From assembly GCA_964023275.1 (NCBI GenBank), contig OZ029929.1, positions 6,363,935 through 6,427,934 of the forward strand: a stretch of 64,000 nucleotides of DNA. Reading direction: 5' to 3'. Shown piece by piece: positions 10,766-22,957 of this stretch; within the stretch, counting starts at the first letter, position 1; the number at the start of each line of letters is the position of its first letter. A program made the translations under genes and the position numbers. The stretch is from Norana najaformis. Lineage: Eukaryota > Annelida > Clitellata > Crassiclitellata > Hormogastridae. Under the pieces are notes generated by a model, which searched no databases, was not told where the DNA came from, and was given only the letters and a program-made list of their open reading frames with translations.

Positions 10766-13700
10766 ATGAGTGCACGACCTCGTCCTGTAACAGCCACTTT
10801 TCCTCCCCCGCCTCTAATCTCGCCCGTGCACCTCCGTCCTACAAGTCGTTCCCCATCGCCGCTCAACTCAACAGCCTCGCTGTTGTCCATTCTTGACCAC
10901 AACAGTTATGAGTCTGCCCACAACCGGATTTTGCATGATGAGACTGATGGGGACGAAAGCTACAGGGTCTACCTGGACAAAAATGCAAACAACAAGGCTA
11001 GCCTAGTTGAGGGAGGCAGTTCGTGGAACACTGGTCGGGATGAGAATGCCCTGGTGGCAAAGGACACTTCAAAAGAAACTGCAGATAACAGACGGAGGGT
11101 TGTGATGGCCAGAACAAAGTTAGTCACATTTTTAATAGTTTAACTAAAAAGATGAAGCTTGAAAATGTGCCAAAAAGTTATGTTACATTTCTGTACATTA
11201 TTTGGATGTAGTAAACCACCAGCTTATGATAAGATTGCCTATTTAGATCTGTTAGCAGTGTTTCAGCACCCTTGTGAGATTCTTAGAAGGTGCTATACAA
11301 AGTGTTCAGCTACATACATCTCTACATACGTACAGATGTGTGGTGTATTTGGAATAGGGAATGGTAGAGAGATGGCTGGTTGAGCACAGCATTCATTTAT
11401 TCTTGTTATATATGCTTTTGATTGAGCCTTCAAGTCATCATGTGATTCATATATCTGTTCACTGGCTTATTAATGCAGTGATTGCTTCACATACTGTTCC
11501 ATTCAGTCATTGATTAATTCATTCAGTGTGTCTATTCATTGATTGAATCATTCAGTGTCTGTTCATTGATTCATTCATTTCTGCTTGATCCAGTCATTAA
11601 TTATATCATTTATATCATCAATCCAACCATTGATTGATTGGTTGAGTGATTGATTGAATGATTATTCATTCGTGCATCCATGCATGCATTCATATTCATT
11701 AATGCATTTGTTTGTTCTTTCTTTCCAGTGTTAGTTCATCCATTCCTTCATTCATTCATTCCTGCATTCATTCATCTGTAGTATTTAAGAAGCATAATAT
11801 ATTTATTTATTACTTTTATTTGTTGATCCATTCATTGGTTTGCTAATTCAGCAATATATTAATTGATTTATAATATGACATCCAAGTGACTGTATTGTTA
11901 ATGTCCTGCATTGAGAGTTTTCTGGAAATGGTGCCAGATAAATGAATGTTTTATTTTGAGATTGAGTAATTGTGTCAATGATATCTTGATCTATTTTGAG
12001 GTTTAATGAACTTTTTGCTGTTTTTGTAATATTATGTTATGCCATGTAATTGGACATTTAGGTAAAGCACTTCGAATACGTGCATTTACGTACTTTGTTT
12101 CAGCTGCTCAGAGCTCCAGCGATCAAAATCGGTTGAGGCTTCAAAGCAGAATGATAAAAACATCCCTTCTGCTGATTCCTCCAAGGATGCTTCGTATGAA
12201 ACCAAGTCCTTTGAAGTTGGTTCATCTTTCGAAAAGGATATAAAGGATAGTTCAAACCAGTTGTCTGCATGGGAGTGTTGGATTGTACAGAAGGCCAAGG
12301 AGGACCGTGCAAGAGCAGAGCAGGAGCTTGAAAGGCAGAAGAAGTTACGTGAAGAGGAGGAGAGGATTCGAAAGGAAAAAGAAGAGAAGAAGAAGAATGT
12401 GGAAAAGGTCATCCAGGAGTGGGTGAAGAAGTACGATCTGAAGAAAAAGCAGGTGTCTGAGACTGAACTGCAAAAGAGTCAGGAGCTGGAGGAACTGAAG
12501 AAGAAAGAGAAGCAAACTGTGTCTGAGAAGGCAAAGGTGAAGTACGCTGTAAGTAAACGCAAAATATGAGTTTTTAAATTTAACGAGGAGCAAAAATAGT
12601 GTGGCAAGCAGGTAAGAGATGTGATGGCAGAATGCCTTTTGGAACCTTTGAATGTTTTAAAAGGTGCTTTACAAATGCTCTTAAACATGCACACGAACCA
12701 CAATCATATTTACCTTTATCGATCCTGTTAGAAAGCTGTACCATGAGTGTGGTGATGGTTAAACCAGTTTAAGTTGGACCATTGTGACCTTGGCAATACT
12801 CCTTCCAGGTCAGTCCTTGGACTCTTATGCCACTTCTCTGCATTCTGAACACTGCTGACCATATGGATATTGTTGCTGTTTTTGGTTCCAGCATGCATCA
12901 GAGTGCCTATGCCTTTGACCTATGCAAATATTTTGCATGCTTCCCGTTTGATGTTCTTGTACACATCTCGACTTTGAAGGCTGTCATCAAGGAATCTGTA
13001 TCGGTATCTGAACAATCAAACAAAGCATCTGTATCTAATCTAATGACTTCTGTAGCACTGTTATCATAATGTAATTGATGATTGCTTCAAGAGAAACTGT
13101 GATCAAAATTATAATCTATGACAGAAGTCCAGTCAAAATCTGGTAAGTCAGAGAAACCTGAAGTCAAAATATGGTGGCAATCTGAAACAGATGTGTTTGA
13201 AGTTTAGTTCTGAATTACACTAGAGAACTGACTGAATAGACGGTGCAGGGCAGTGAATACCAAAGCTTCAAAGCCCAACACTTCTGGTGCAAGGCACAGC
13301 AAGTGTCAAAGTATCCATTGATTGAGTGCAATGATTCAGTTGATTTACATGTAAAGCTTTTTAAACTAAAAGACAGATTTTAACTGAATTCTTTGCTCGA
13401 TGGGCGACCAGATGTAATGCAGTAATAGTATAATACAAAATGTAAACAAACCCTGTCGAGTCAAAGTACACATCTCAGTCCAGATTCAACTGCAGGTTGT
13501 GTTACAACGAATTGTGATAGATCAGAGTCACAGTGTGAACATTATCAGTTGGATCTGCTGTCCACTCTTTTGTTCTGGAGTGTCTATAAAATGTGCTGGT
13601 GTTCGTTTAGGTCTCTTTCACTTCTGGATTTGACAACTGTGGTCAGTACTTATTACTGGAGACTTGTTCTAATGTATCTCATTTTAAGATGAATTCTGGT

Positions 13701-15123
13701 ATAATACCATTAAGGACATGAATCCCAAAACTATGTCAGTGATAGAAAATAATCTCATGACCTATAATTCTTGATATGGCTCCAAATGATGGGTATAAAA
13801 CGAGTTTTCAGTTTATGCAGTACATGAACTCGGCCACTGCCTTACTCTGGTGGTGCCAGTCCCAAGCCTGGATAAAGGAGGATGGCAATGCTAATCATCT
13901 TCGTTATGACACAGCATCATTAAAGAGCCACTACACACACACACAGTAAATGAGTGATTGATTATGATTGATTTCTGCTTTCAGGATGGGGTGTTAAACG
14001 TTTAACTTTATATTTTTTGGCTATTGGTGACTAATTGAACGCTCTTTTTATTTGTTTTTATTTGTCTTTCTTAACAAGGAATGGGTTGAGAAGAAAGCAG
14101 AGGAGGAGGCAAAGAAGAAGAAGGAGTTGGCTGAAAAGAAGGAACAGGAACAGCTTGAGAAGGCAAACAGGCAGAAGAAGAGTGAGGAGGCGTTTGACGA
14201 ATGGTGCAAAAAGGCTCAGTCTCGTCCACGCACTGCACCAAGCAGCTATGGATATACTGATGGAAGACTCACGGGTATTCATTCATTCATTCATTCATTC
14301 ATTCAGAGCATTCATATAGCTCCCCTCCAAGATAAGTTTGGTTACCTCGTGTTTTCACATGCTGGTCCACATCTATGGAATTCACTGCTTCCAGCTTTGA
14401 GGGACCCTTCTCTTTCTCTTATTTCATTTTGCAAAAAACTGAAGACTTGTATTTTTCACAGCTACTCATGCTTTTGAGGTGAATTCATAAATTACCGCAA
14501 TATAAGTATCTGATTAATGATAGTAATAATAATAATAATTTAATCAAGCACTTCTAGCCCAGCCCTGGCAGAGAACGGTTTTCAAGTGTTTGTGATAGGT
14601 GTATGCAGCATCCCTGGCTGAAAGGACAAGCAGATCCAGTGGGAGCCTATTGCAGGTAAATGGCATGGCCAGCTAAAATGCACAATGTTGCCTTCAGGTG
14701 GCAAGTAGGAATAATTTAACTGTTCTGTTGCCATAATGTTTAATTATGCATTATGCTTCGAGAGGGAAAAAAGTGCCATATAAATTTAACATTAAATTAC
14801 ACATGTTTTTATGGTTCATTTCTTATATAAATAATGCAGCAGGTTCTAATAACAAGCGTTAGCACGAGGGAACAAAATTTTGTAATTGAAAGACTTGTTC
14901 GACATTTCTACCATAATAAAGTATTTCTTTATCGGTTAATTCTTTTGTTTTTCTTATAGGTTATTACGATACTGGTGCCTATCCTATTCCAAGCTACGTC
15001 AACCCCGTGCCATGGCATCCAATCGAAATTCCAAGGCCAAAATCTCACCTGAAGAAGAAGACAAACCCAAAGAGACGATATTATACAAGTAACTCTGGCT
15101 CAGGGAGATTTTCTGCCAGTTGA
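10766..15123 (+). CDS. CCDC34: Coiled-coil protein CCDC34 homologue (4 exons, 385 aa)
   Basis: Exons 10,766-11,118, 12,104-12,548, 14,079-14,274 and 14,960-15,123 join in matching phases (2, 0, 1) to 386 codons including TGA. Splice donors are GTTAGT, GTAAGT and GTATTC. The ATG is preceded by an in-frame TGA at 10,760 and by a possible acceptor at 10,737, so this start is likely. Residues 1-117 are a Ser/Pro-rich low-complexity region. Exon 2 brings the family signature LSAWECWIVQKAKEDRARAE, then a long Lys/Glu coiled coil. Exon 3 continues the coiled coil and ends with KPR-like and SYGYTDGRLTG blocks. Exon 4 encodes the Pro-rich YVNPVPWHPIEIPRPKSH tail. All these blocks occur in this order in vertebrate CCDC34, which is linked to cilia/sperm flagella. 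The homology call rests on remembered family features, not on a search. Confidence 0.9.
11440..11800. repeat. Degenerate ATTC/ATTG microsatellite in CCDC34 intron 1
   Basis: A long run of imperfect ATTCATTC, ATTGATTG and related tetranucleotides. No coding content. Confidence 0.85.
13030..13125 (+). repeat. 3' tail of a dispersed LINE family (T1)
   Basis: TCTAATCTAATGACTTCTGTAG (a 20-base core is shared), then TTGATGATTGCTTCAAGAG and a TCAAAATTATAAT tail. The same unit recurs at 42.19 kb (+), 56.22 kb (-) and 57.98 kb (-), sharing GACTTCTGTAGCGCC-like and TTCAAGTGAAATCGTAATC-like stretches. Confidence 0.6.
13140..14030. other. CCDC34 intron 2, nothing else recognised
   Basis: Intronic sequence with a short AC repeat near 13,930. 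A stretch at 13,845-13,910 (GTGCCAGTCCCAAGCCTGG) looks like part of a dispersed repeat but was not assigned. Confidence 0.4.
14275..14480 (+). mobile_element. ATTC microsatellite and LINE RT C-terminal remnant
   Basis: An ATTC run (14,276-14,305) directly follows the CCDC34 exon 3 donor. Next comes a frame reading VFSHAGPHLWNSLLPALRD and SFCKKLKTCIF, the 'AGP.LWNSLP..LR....FK..LKT.LF' end of L2/CR1-like reverse transcriptases. Confidence 0.65.
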
Positions 15124-15129
15124 CTCATT

Positions 15130-15725
15130 CCTTGACCATCTCAATGTGTGATATTATGTACAGAGAGATATTGTATTTACCGTTGTTTATATATTATGAG
15201 TTATATGCTACTGTAATCAAATTTTAATTGATATTTGGGAGTGGAAATAGTCTTTTTGCATTTTAGTTTTAAAGCTCAGTTTTCACTGTTATAATAGTTT
15301 AACAATCAAATATTTCAGTTTTCACATCCACCTAAATTCATCAACATCTGCGTTTCTATAAACTACTACATTTTAACAAAAAAATTACTGTTATCGTGAG
15401 TTTGTAGAAAAAGATGTTATGGTGCACAACAGACCATAAAATTCTGTGTTACATTCATTTGGACCATAATCTTGTGCAACACCAATGAAATTCATAATAA
15501 TATTATTATTAGATAATATTACTAAAATTAAGCATTATCGCGTAATAATATAAGTACTTTCTTTTTGACACTGACTTGAATGATGACTTGAGGAAATTAA
15601 AGACATTTTATAAGAACATATATTATCTTGACCAACATGACTGTGATAGGGATAATTTTTGTGGTTTTAGGACACTTGTTACCTTCTCCAGATCTGTAAA
15701 AGTTGAGCCTAAGTTCTCTTAAACG
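15130..15725 (+). other. 3' UTR/intergenic after CCDC34
   Basis: AT-rich sequence with no coding feature. An ATTAAA near 15,597 could serve as the CCDC34 poly(A) signal, but this is weak. Confidence 0.35.
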
Positions 15726-15734
15726 TTGGGGTCG

Positions 15735-16135
15735 CCCATTAAGGACGTTCGCAAAGAGGGGGAGGTGGGATCACCCAAATGCACAGAAATGAGAGGGGTT
15801 ATACCTGTTGCAGACGTGCAAATCTAATTTGGTACATAGATGTAGTTATTTCTGTACAGCTTGTGCCTTACACACCAACTTAAGTCGGACAACTTACAGT
15901 TTGTACTGCATTTGACATGATTAGAGTCCCTATGATGGATGCGAGTTTGTCAAAGTGCCCCGCTCTTTGTACAGTTAGCCCAGCAAGCTAAACAAGTATC
16001 TTAGTAGAAGCCTTAAGTACGCCGTTGCCATAGCAGTGCAGACGTCGTCAAGAGGAATGGGGAGGGTAAAGCCAAAAGGGGGGTAGGAGTCCAAAGTAGG
16101 ACATTTTGCAGACGTACTTCTAGGACGACTGCCTA
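15735..16135. mobile_element. Probable decayed MITE with GTCGCCC-like ends
   Basis: The left end (GTCGCCCATTAAGGACGTTC, then GCAAAGAGGGGGAGG) and the reversed right end (GGCAGTCGTCCTAGAAGTAC, then GTCTGCAAAA and a CCTACCCCCC run) are imperfect inverted matches. They have the same layout as the element at 3.78-4.17 kb: terminal match, ACGT.YGCAAA, purine-rich G runs. Target-site duplication is not clear. Confidence 0.4.
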
Positions 16136-16256
16136 CTTGATGTTGAACATGAGAAAATGTGCTTTGTCTCGACTATTAAAGTTTGTACTGATGTTATAAT
16201 TGTTGTCTGAACTTCAGTCAGTTAGAAAGATTTTACATTTACAAACATGTGACCTT

Positions 16257-16511
16257 TCAATAATGTAGAAAATTTGTAACTTCTGAAACTGAATTACATG
16301 CATCACTTAATATCAAGTTCATTTTATATGCATAACAATAAATATAAATTGCTAATGGAGCTGACTGTCTCACCAACTGCTGGACACCATTATTTACACT
16401 TGCACCATCATAACCATGACCTACTAAACATGAACTGATGATGCAAAGTATCCATAACGAGCCCTTAATATTCCTGCACATAAAATTCGTTTTAATATTT
16501 TGGTTCACCAA
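16257..16511 (-). mobile_element. hAT-type transposase remnant
   Basis: The reverse strand encodes LVGHGYDGASVNNGVQQLV and APLAIYIYCYAYKMNLILSD. This matches the 'GQGYDGA..MSG..GVQ..I....P.A.Y.HC.AH.LNLVL.D' block of hAT transposases of the ZMYM/THAP-associated kind. The catalytic His is replaced by Tyr (YCYA for HC.AH), so the fragment is dead. Confidence 0.75.
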
Positions 16512-19500
16512 AAATCATTATCTCCATTGTCCACGCCAAGGTTGACTGTTGTAATTGCCTTTTCCTTCACACTGAATCCACTCAAATTAAGCATCTTTGA
16601 CTCATCTAAAATTCGCCAGGACACCCAAGCATCATCAGTGTCACTACTATCATCCTGCCCTACCTGTTCATCCTCTAACCTGAATAACCTCACTATCGCC
16701 AATCCCTCTGTAACTACTCATTGTAAGTTCTTCAACCTATCAACAGACCACACTGCAACTCAAATATGGAACAATCTCCCTCCTAAATTTGCAATTTCTA
16801 TGTTACTTTATCCCTTCCGTCACTCACTCGCCATAATCTGTCTGAAGCCCCTTATACTACTCAGGCCTGCCATTCAAACTAAAGCGTTACATTTTCATAA
16901 AATCCATCCAATCTGCTCCTCTGTCCAATTTTCTCTGGTCTTTTGGCACCCGGACTTTGTTCTTCACATGATATCTGTGGACAACACCTCTGCCTTGACG
17001 TTGCGCTCGTGATACGCTGATGTCCTTCGTTTAGTGTGAAGTAGCGCTTCAGAAATTCTTTATATTTTGCGTCTAAACCCGATCTCTTGTGTGCAACAAA
17101 ATATGATGCATCGGTGACGTAGGAACAAGTGGGCCAAGTTTTCTGTTTTAATATTAGGTAAATATTGATTATTTAAAAAATTCTTTTTATTCAAAATGGT
17201 TTGTAAAACAACAATATACAGATCGCTTTGCTAGCGATCGCTTGAAAGAAATTTGAAAAGAATCATTTGAAATCATTCGATTGTTTGAAAAAATGTAATT
17301 TATGGTGAAGTCCAAGTTCGCCATATAAGTTAGGTTGCCAACCTCCCATTTTCGCATTACCTTATTGTTTTAACGTCCCAAATTATTTTATCGATTTTTT
17401 GTGCGCTGCCCATATAGGCCTATCGCAGATTACATGCCTTCTGGCAGAATGTTAAAATAAGCTTCTGGAGCAGGGTTAGCAATTTGCCAAGGCAAGGAAG
17501 TATTTTGCCGGACGGTGGAAATAACCAGTAAAACTAATAAAAACCCTGGCAGAAACTCACAGACTTCTGTTGTTGGCACCATGGCAAATTCCCAAAAACT
17601 AACAAAACTAAAAATAAACCACGATGCATCTGTCTGTATGTAGTAAAAATAAATATCCCAGCGTTACCTTTGGCTTAATAATTAATGAATGTGATTGCTT
17701 GATTTGTTTACGTTTTTGAAAGTGCTTCTCTAGTAGACCTATTCTCGTGAACAGCATTTCTTTAACATTTTTAAAGTTAATATAAAACAAATACATCATT
17801 ATCGCCTTTCCCAGCCATATTTCATGTGCCTAAACTTCTTTAGTCTTAGACTGTACTGTACAGAAAACCATGATAGCACAATCTACACAATCTCTGACTG
17901 TAATGAGGAAGATAAAGTAGTGTAATCCAGCTGTTCACTGAAAAAGCTGAAATGACTCAGTGTATATGTCATTCATCAGTACTTGTGCTTAATAAGTATC
18001 ATTGAAAAATTACTAATTTGACTAGTAAGTACTGCAAGTTAATATTCAACTAGTAAATGCTGATCATGTTGTGACTGTTATCAACTTATCAGGTGTCACT
18101 TAATCAGTGTTGCTACACAATGCACTACTCAACTGTCCATTTCATCTCTGAATAACTCCCAGTATTCTAACTTCAGTATCTGATGTACAAGCACCGTGAA
18201 GCATCAGAAGAATACAAGCTTTTTTGCTGTTTCATTGCCTCTGGGTGATTTCTAACTCAGAGTTAGAAAATATGCATTTGATAATTTATCGTTTGGCACC
18301 CCAAATTTATTTATACAATTAACAGTACTGCTTTCTTTGAGTGTACCAGTAAAAACGTAAAAATAAACCCACAAGATCAATCATTACCATTTAAACAGTA
18401 CTATTTTTTTCCAAAAATCACATTTCAAGTGCGTATGAACTGAAACATAACTTCCACTGGAAGCTGTAGTATCGTCACTGCATTTTATGTTTTCCTCTTT
18501 AATTGAATTTTTTTCTAGTTATTTTCTTTTCATTGAACATTGTATATTCTTGGATGTAACCACTACAGAGGTAAACAGTTGAAAAGAATTTGGGAGAGTA
18601 AAACAACACAAGTTAATGGCATCAGTTATTTGGGATGCTAAAATGATAAATCACCAGAAAGCAGTAATTTAGGAAGCTAGCATGAGTATATTGCAATATT
18701 ATTGCAAGAGTAGAATATGAAAATTAGTCTTTGTATGCAGGCTGCAGGTGGAATGTTGGGACCAAACTTGTGGAGCATTGAGTCCAACTGCTGATGTTCT
18801 GCTATTCTAAGTTTTAATTGCATCTCAAAGATCACATTCTAGTTACCGGTAAAACTATCAAATAGGTTATTAAAGCGGATTAACTATAAAAGTGTCCAAG
18901 AATTTAATCAATGCAAATCCAGATTATAGTGCTTATCTACAGGTCTAGGTGTAACATGGAATTATTTAAATCTAATTTAATGAGATCTTAGGCAAAGACT
19001 GAGACTTTTGCTGTGAGTTGCATGTCAAAGTGTTGATGGATATTTGATGTATTTTGCATGGTTAGGCATAATGGGTGACCCTAATTAAGTGGAATGCTGG
19101 TCCTTTCCAGGTCTGCCTTTTGTATCCATTAGCCTATTGTTTATTGTGACTAGTAGGCTGTTTTTATCCTTGAGATTCCAACAATTGCCCATTTCAGCCT
19201 ATTTCTGCTCAAAAGAGTATTGTTTTGTAAGTATCCATAGAGGAAGATCATCTTAGCCAGGAGATTTTCATGTATTTTATGAGGTAATCTGGGTAGTTTA
19301 GTTTTGATGAAGTTTATGAGCAAAGTAAAGTACTGAACAAGTGTTTGAATATTTTTCAGCAGTAAAGACTTGTGTGTCAGACAATGGCTGAAGGTGGGTA
19401 CTTTTAATGTATACATAACATTTCTAGTTGATTTATTTTGTCTTTGTGTAGATGAGGTGCATACATCAGTCAGGTGGGGGGCATGTCATATTGCATTGTA

Positions 19501-19635
19501 AAACTACTGCTGTCTGAAGAAAATTTAAATACCCAACCTGATCAAAGAGGATTCAGACAAATCCAGGGTGACTGTAGTTCCAATTAAAGAGTCAACGCAA
19601 TCGGACGTTATGGAGTGAAAGGTTGTATGTAATAA
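16512..19635. other. Intergenic/intronic, no gene seen
   Basis: Mostly AT-rich. An open frame at 16,500-17,012 (+) contains ATQIWNNLPPKF, faintly like a LINE RT C-terminus, but the rest has no family features. Confidence 0.4.
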
Positions 19636-19639
19636 ACTG

Positions 19640-20340
19640 GACTGTAAGAGTAAGGATTAGTGGGCAATTATTTTACCTTTGCTCATGAACCGTGGGCTGG
19701 ATGCTGATGACATGGCTAATTATCATCTAATCTTCAGTCTATCTTTTCTTTCAAAGATGATTTAGTTGAGAAGATTGTGTTCATGCAGTTGACTTGTTAT
19801 CTGGAGCAAATTCCCTCTTGCCTAGACAGTAATCTGGTTTTACTAGGTTCCATACCACAGAGTCTTATGGTAACGCCATCTATGCAGGTCTTTCTCTTTT
19901 TTGTATTAGCTAACCTCAGTTTGTTTTAAACACTGTAACTCAGTTAGTGGATTATATTCCAAAGTTCGGTCATATTTATACTTGCATAGGGATGAGCTGC
20001 ATTGGTTTAAAACCCTCTTGCTGATGTATAACTGTCTGTCTGGTTCAGCTCCATCCTATCCTAAGCAGCTATTTATTTCAGTGCCATCTGTCCCTGGCCA
20101 TAGATCACTTCGCTCTGCTGCACAAGGTGTTCTGGTTGTCCCACCACCCCATACTTCCATAATGTAACGTGGTAGCTTCACCACTGGTGGCCCTTTACTC
20201 TTGAACAATCAGCCATGCGACCTGCAACATGAGCTTCTTACCCTTACTCTGCCTCTATTCTACCAGCGATTGAAGATTATTCTATTTGATTGTGGTGTTG
20301 TGTTATCAGGTTGTGAGCACTTCTAAGTAGTTTTCTTCAA
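19640..20340 (+). mobile_element. Decayed L2/CR1-like LINE
   Basis: Collinear broken blocks match the intact copy at 21-22.6 kb: YHLIFSLSFLSKM (its YRPISNLSFLSK), then LLLMYNCLSGSAPSYPKQL (its LTLMRNCLIGSAPSYLKDF) and VPGHRSLRSAAQGVLVVP (its VPGRSTLRSASLGLLTVP). Stops and internal deletions are frequent. Confidence 0.8.
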
Positions 20341-20344
20341 GAGA

Positions 20345-21010
20345 TGATATACAAATGTGCAATTACGATATACAATGACAATTTAAAACGCATGTCACAA
20401 TTTAAGTGGCATCAACTTTTAACTCTGTATCATTGTTTTAGACTGATAGCTGTTGACATTTAAGTCTCTGTAATCCTGATGAGCTGATACGCCTCAGTTG
20501 CTATTCACAGGTGGAATGTTTCTTGTAACTTTTGTTCATTTTGCAGGTCTTGTGTCCTCACCGACAATGAAGGAGGTCAGAAGGCCAATAAATTGTATAT
20601 TTTGGTTATACATACATACATATATACATACTGGTACATACATAGATGCATACATGCATAACACTGACACTGGCTACACAACTGTGAGAATGAAATTGGA
20701 AAGAAGAATGGCACAATGGAAGACCATGGCAAGAAAACTGTATAGTTCTAGTTGATGTGCATGCCTAACTGTTCAGGTTGCAGAGAAATAAATTACTTCA
20801 CAGTTTATTCTCTGTAACCTACTTTGCTGTTTATTTCTCTGTAATCTAGACAGTTACACATGCATTTCTATGGAGTAGCCTATAACAACTGGTGACTTCA
20901 GCAGAGATACATACATTCATATGTAATACTTTCTATGAAAAGGGACCAAATGGCACATATTGAGTTATTCGTACTTCTGTGATCGGCCAAAAATCTGAAA
21001 ATGATGTATG
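20345..21010. other. Non-coding with a short CATA repeat
   Basis: Contains ACATACATACAT simple sequence near 20,610-20,660. A possible acceptor at 20,547 does not lead into a convincing exon. Confidence 0.35.
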
Positions 21011-21013
21011 ATG

Positions 21014-22580
21014 TATAGTGGGAGTAATTGTAATTGTAATTGTAATCTGACATTTATAAAGCGCCACTTCAAGAATAGACTCATCAGAAGCGCTCCCGAC
21101 CCGAACCAGTGAGACCACTGGCAAATAATACAGACTTCAGGCGCTTGCGAAACTGCGGAAGAGACAAACTGAGGAATACTAGCCGGAGCTCTCGGGAAAG
21201 GCGATTCCAGCTATTGGGTCCAACATAGGCAAAGCTTCTAGACTGCGCTGTAGCAGTGCGCATACGAGGGACAGTCAGAAGTCCAAGGGAGGCCGACCGG
21301 AGAGTGCTACGGCCTGGAACCAAGGAGACCGAAATGCAGAAGTCCTTAAGATATGATGGAGCAGAGCCAATGAGACAATTACGCATAAGCGTTAGGATCT
21401 TGAACTGGATCCGCTGCTGAATGGGAAGCCAGTGTAGAGTGTCCCGTATAAAGGAAGTTATATGGCCATACCTGGGGACGCCTCCAATAAGACGGGCAGA
21501 AGCATTGAGAACAGATTGAAGCTTGGAAATATTGGCAAGTGAGAGTCCAGCAAAGATAGCGTTACCAAAGTCCACCCTGGTGCAGATAAGGGCATGAATT
21601 AGAGTAGTAACAGCATGAAAGGAGAGGGAGCGGCGGATGGTACGAAGCTGACGAAGGTGGTAGAAGCATGAGCGGGAGACACTGTTAACATGATCGGTCA
21701 AGGAGAGTTCCCGGTCCAGAACAACCCCAAGATCACGGACTTTGGAACAGAATTGAATGTCCGGAAACCTCTGGCGTAAGGATGATGAATCTATCTTTGC
21801 CAGCTGAGCACGACCACCAAGCCAGATGAACTGGGTCTTAGCAGAGTTCAGTCGGAGGCGATTGGAGGACATCCAGAGACCAAGGGCAGATGTTGCGTCA
21901 AGAATACTCTCAACCAGAGAGGAAGCCGCTTCCGCTGGGCCATGAACGAAGGCCTGAGTGTCATCTGCATACTGATGGACAGCAACACCCATGGGAAGGA
22001 GAACCCGTGCCAGGTCGGCAGTGTACAGAATGTAGAGGAGAGGGGCCAGAACAGAACCCTGAGGAAGGCCAAAAGGTATAAGGGACCAGGCGGAACGTGT
22101 AGGCCCAAAGATAACAGAATGAGAGCGGTCTGAGAGGAATGACTGAAACCAAAGAAGGGCCGTATCATTAATGCCAAAAGATTTTTCCAGACGCTCCAAA
22201 AGGATAGAGTGATCCACAGTGTCAAAAGCAGCACTAACATCATAGAGGGCAAGAAGAGTAACATGTCCACGGTCAAAAGCTCCAAAGACGTCAGCCAGGA
22301 GACGTGTAATAAGTGATTCAGTAGAGTGGAACTTCCTAAATCCGGATTGAAGAGGAGGCATGAGGGAGTTAGAGTCAAGGTAGTCGACCAGTTGGACGGA
22401 CACACATCTTTCAAGAAGCTTAGAGAGGAAGGAAAGGTTAGAGATAGGTCGGTAGTTTGAGATATCAATGGGGTCAAGTCCCTGGCGCTTGAGAGAGGGA
22501 AAGACTACACCACGTTTGTGAGAAGCCGGGAGTGAACCCTGACCCAGGGAGGTATTACATAGCAAGTGTAAGAACGGAAT
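21014..22580 (-). mobile_element. L2/CR1-like LINE, 5'-truncated, RT domain open
   Basis: An uninterrupted 493-codon frame (22,565-21,084) encodes a reverse transcriptase. Blocks in order: DPIDISNYRPISNLSFLSKL, PLQSGFRKFHST, ALYDVSAAFDTVDHSILL (first catalytic Asp region), FGLPQGSVLAPLLY, the catalytic HQYADDTQAFVH box, KTQFIWLGGR, VRDLGVVLDRELSLTDHV, ARLIGGVPRYGHIT and the WNRLSRELR C-terminal block. The endonuclease domain is missing, so it is a 5'-truncated copy. The 3' end on the element strand runs into ATTACAATT-type tandem repeats at 21,014-21,050, typical of this LINE group. It sits in the interval between CCDC34 and the AAA-like exons. Related 3' ends lie at 43.04 and 59.54 kb. Confidence 0.92.
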
Positions 22581-22957
22581 TAAGTCATCTATAAAATCCT
22601 ATTGTGAGTATTGTGGCTTTAGATGTAAAATTTAGAACTTGTATGGGATTTTCAGTAAAACTCATTTAAAGTTGAGAAAGCCCACAGCACATCCACTTGT
22701 TGGAAATTATACAGCTTGCAATGTTCCATTTTCATGAATGCCAGTGAAAACCCAGTTTTGATACTTTGATGGATGACCACATTCAGAGGCCTGAATCTCA
22801 GCAAAATAAATCACGCAGTGTGATCCCTTTTCGTAGATTATTTTTATATGATTTTTTACATGAGGACAAGAGTTAGACTGGTTTAAAGAATTTTTAAAAC
22901 TTCTTAGACTGGAATAAGTAAAATGTACTAATGATGATTGCATTTATTATATTTCAG

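Noticed and set aside
16500..17012. 170-codon + strand ORF
   Set aside because: Only a short WNNLPPKF-like stretch hints at a LINE. There are no other family features, and composition is not convincingly coding.
21848..22477. 209-codon ORF overlapping the LINE RT in another frame
   Set aside because: Leu/Ser-rich shadow of the RT frame, which carries all the catalytic motifs.
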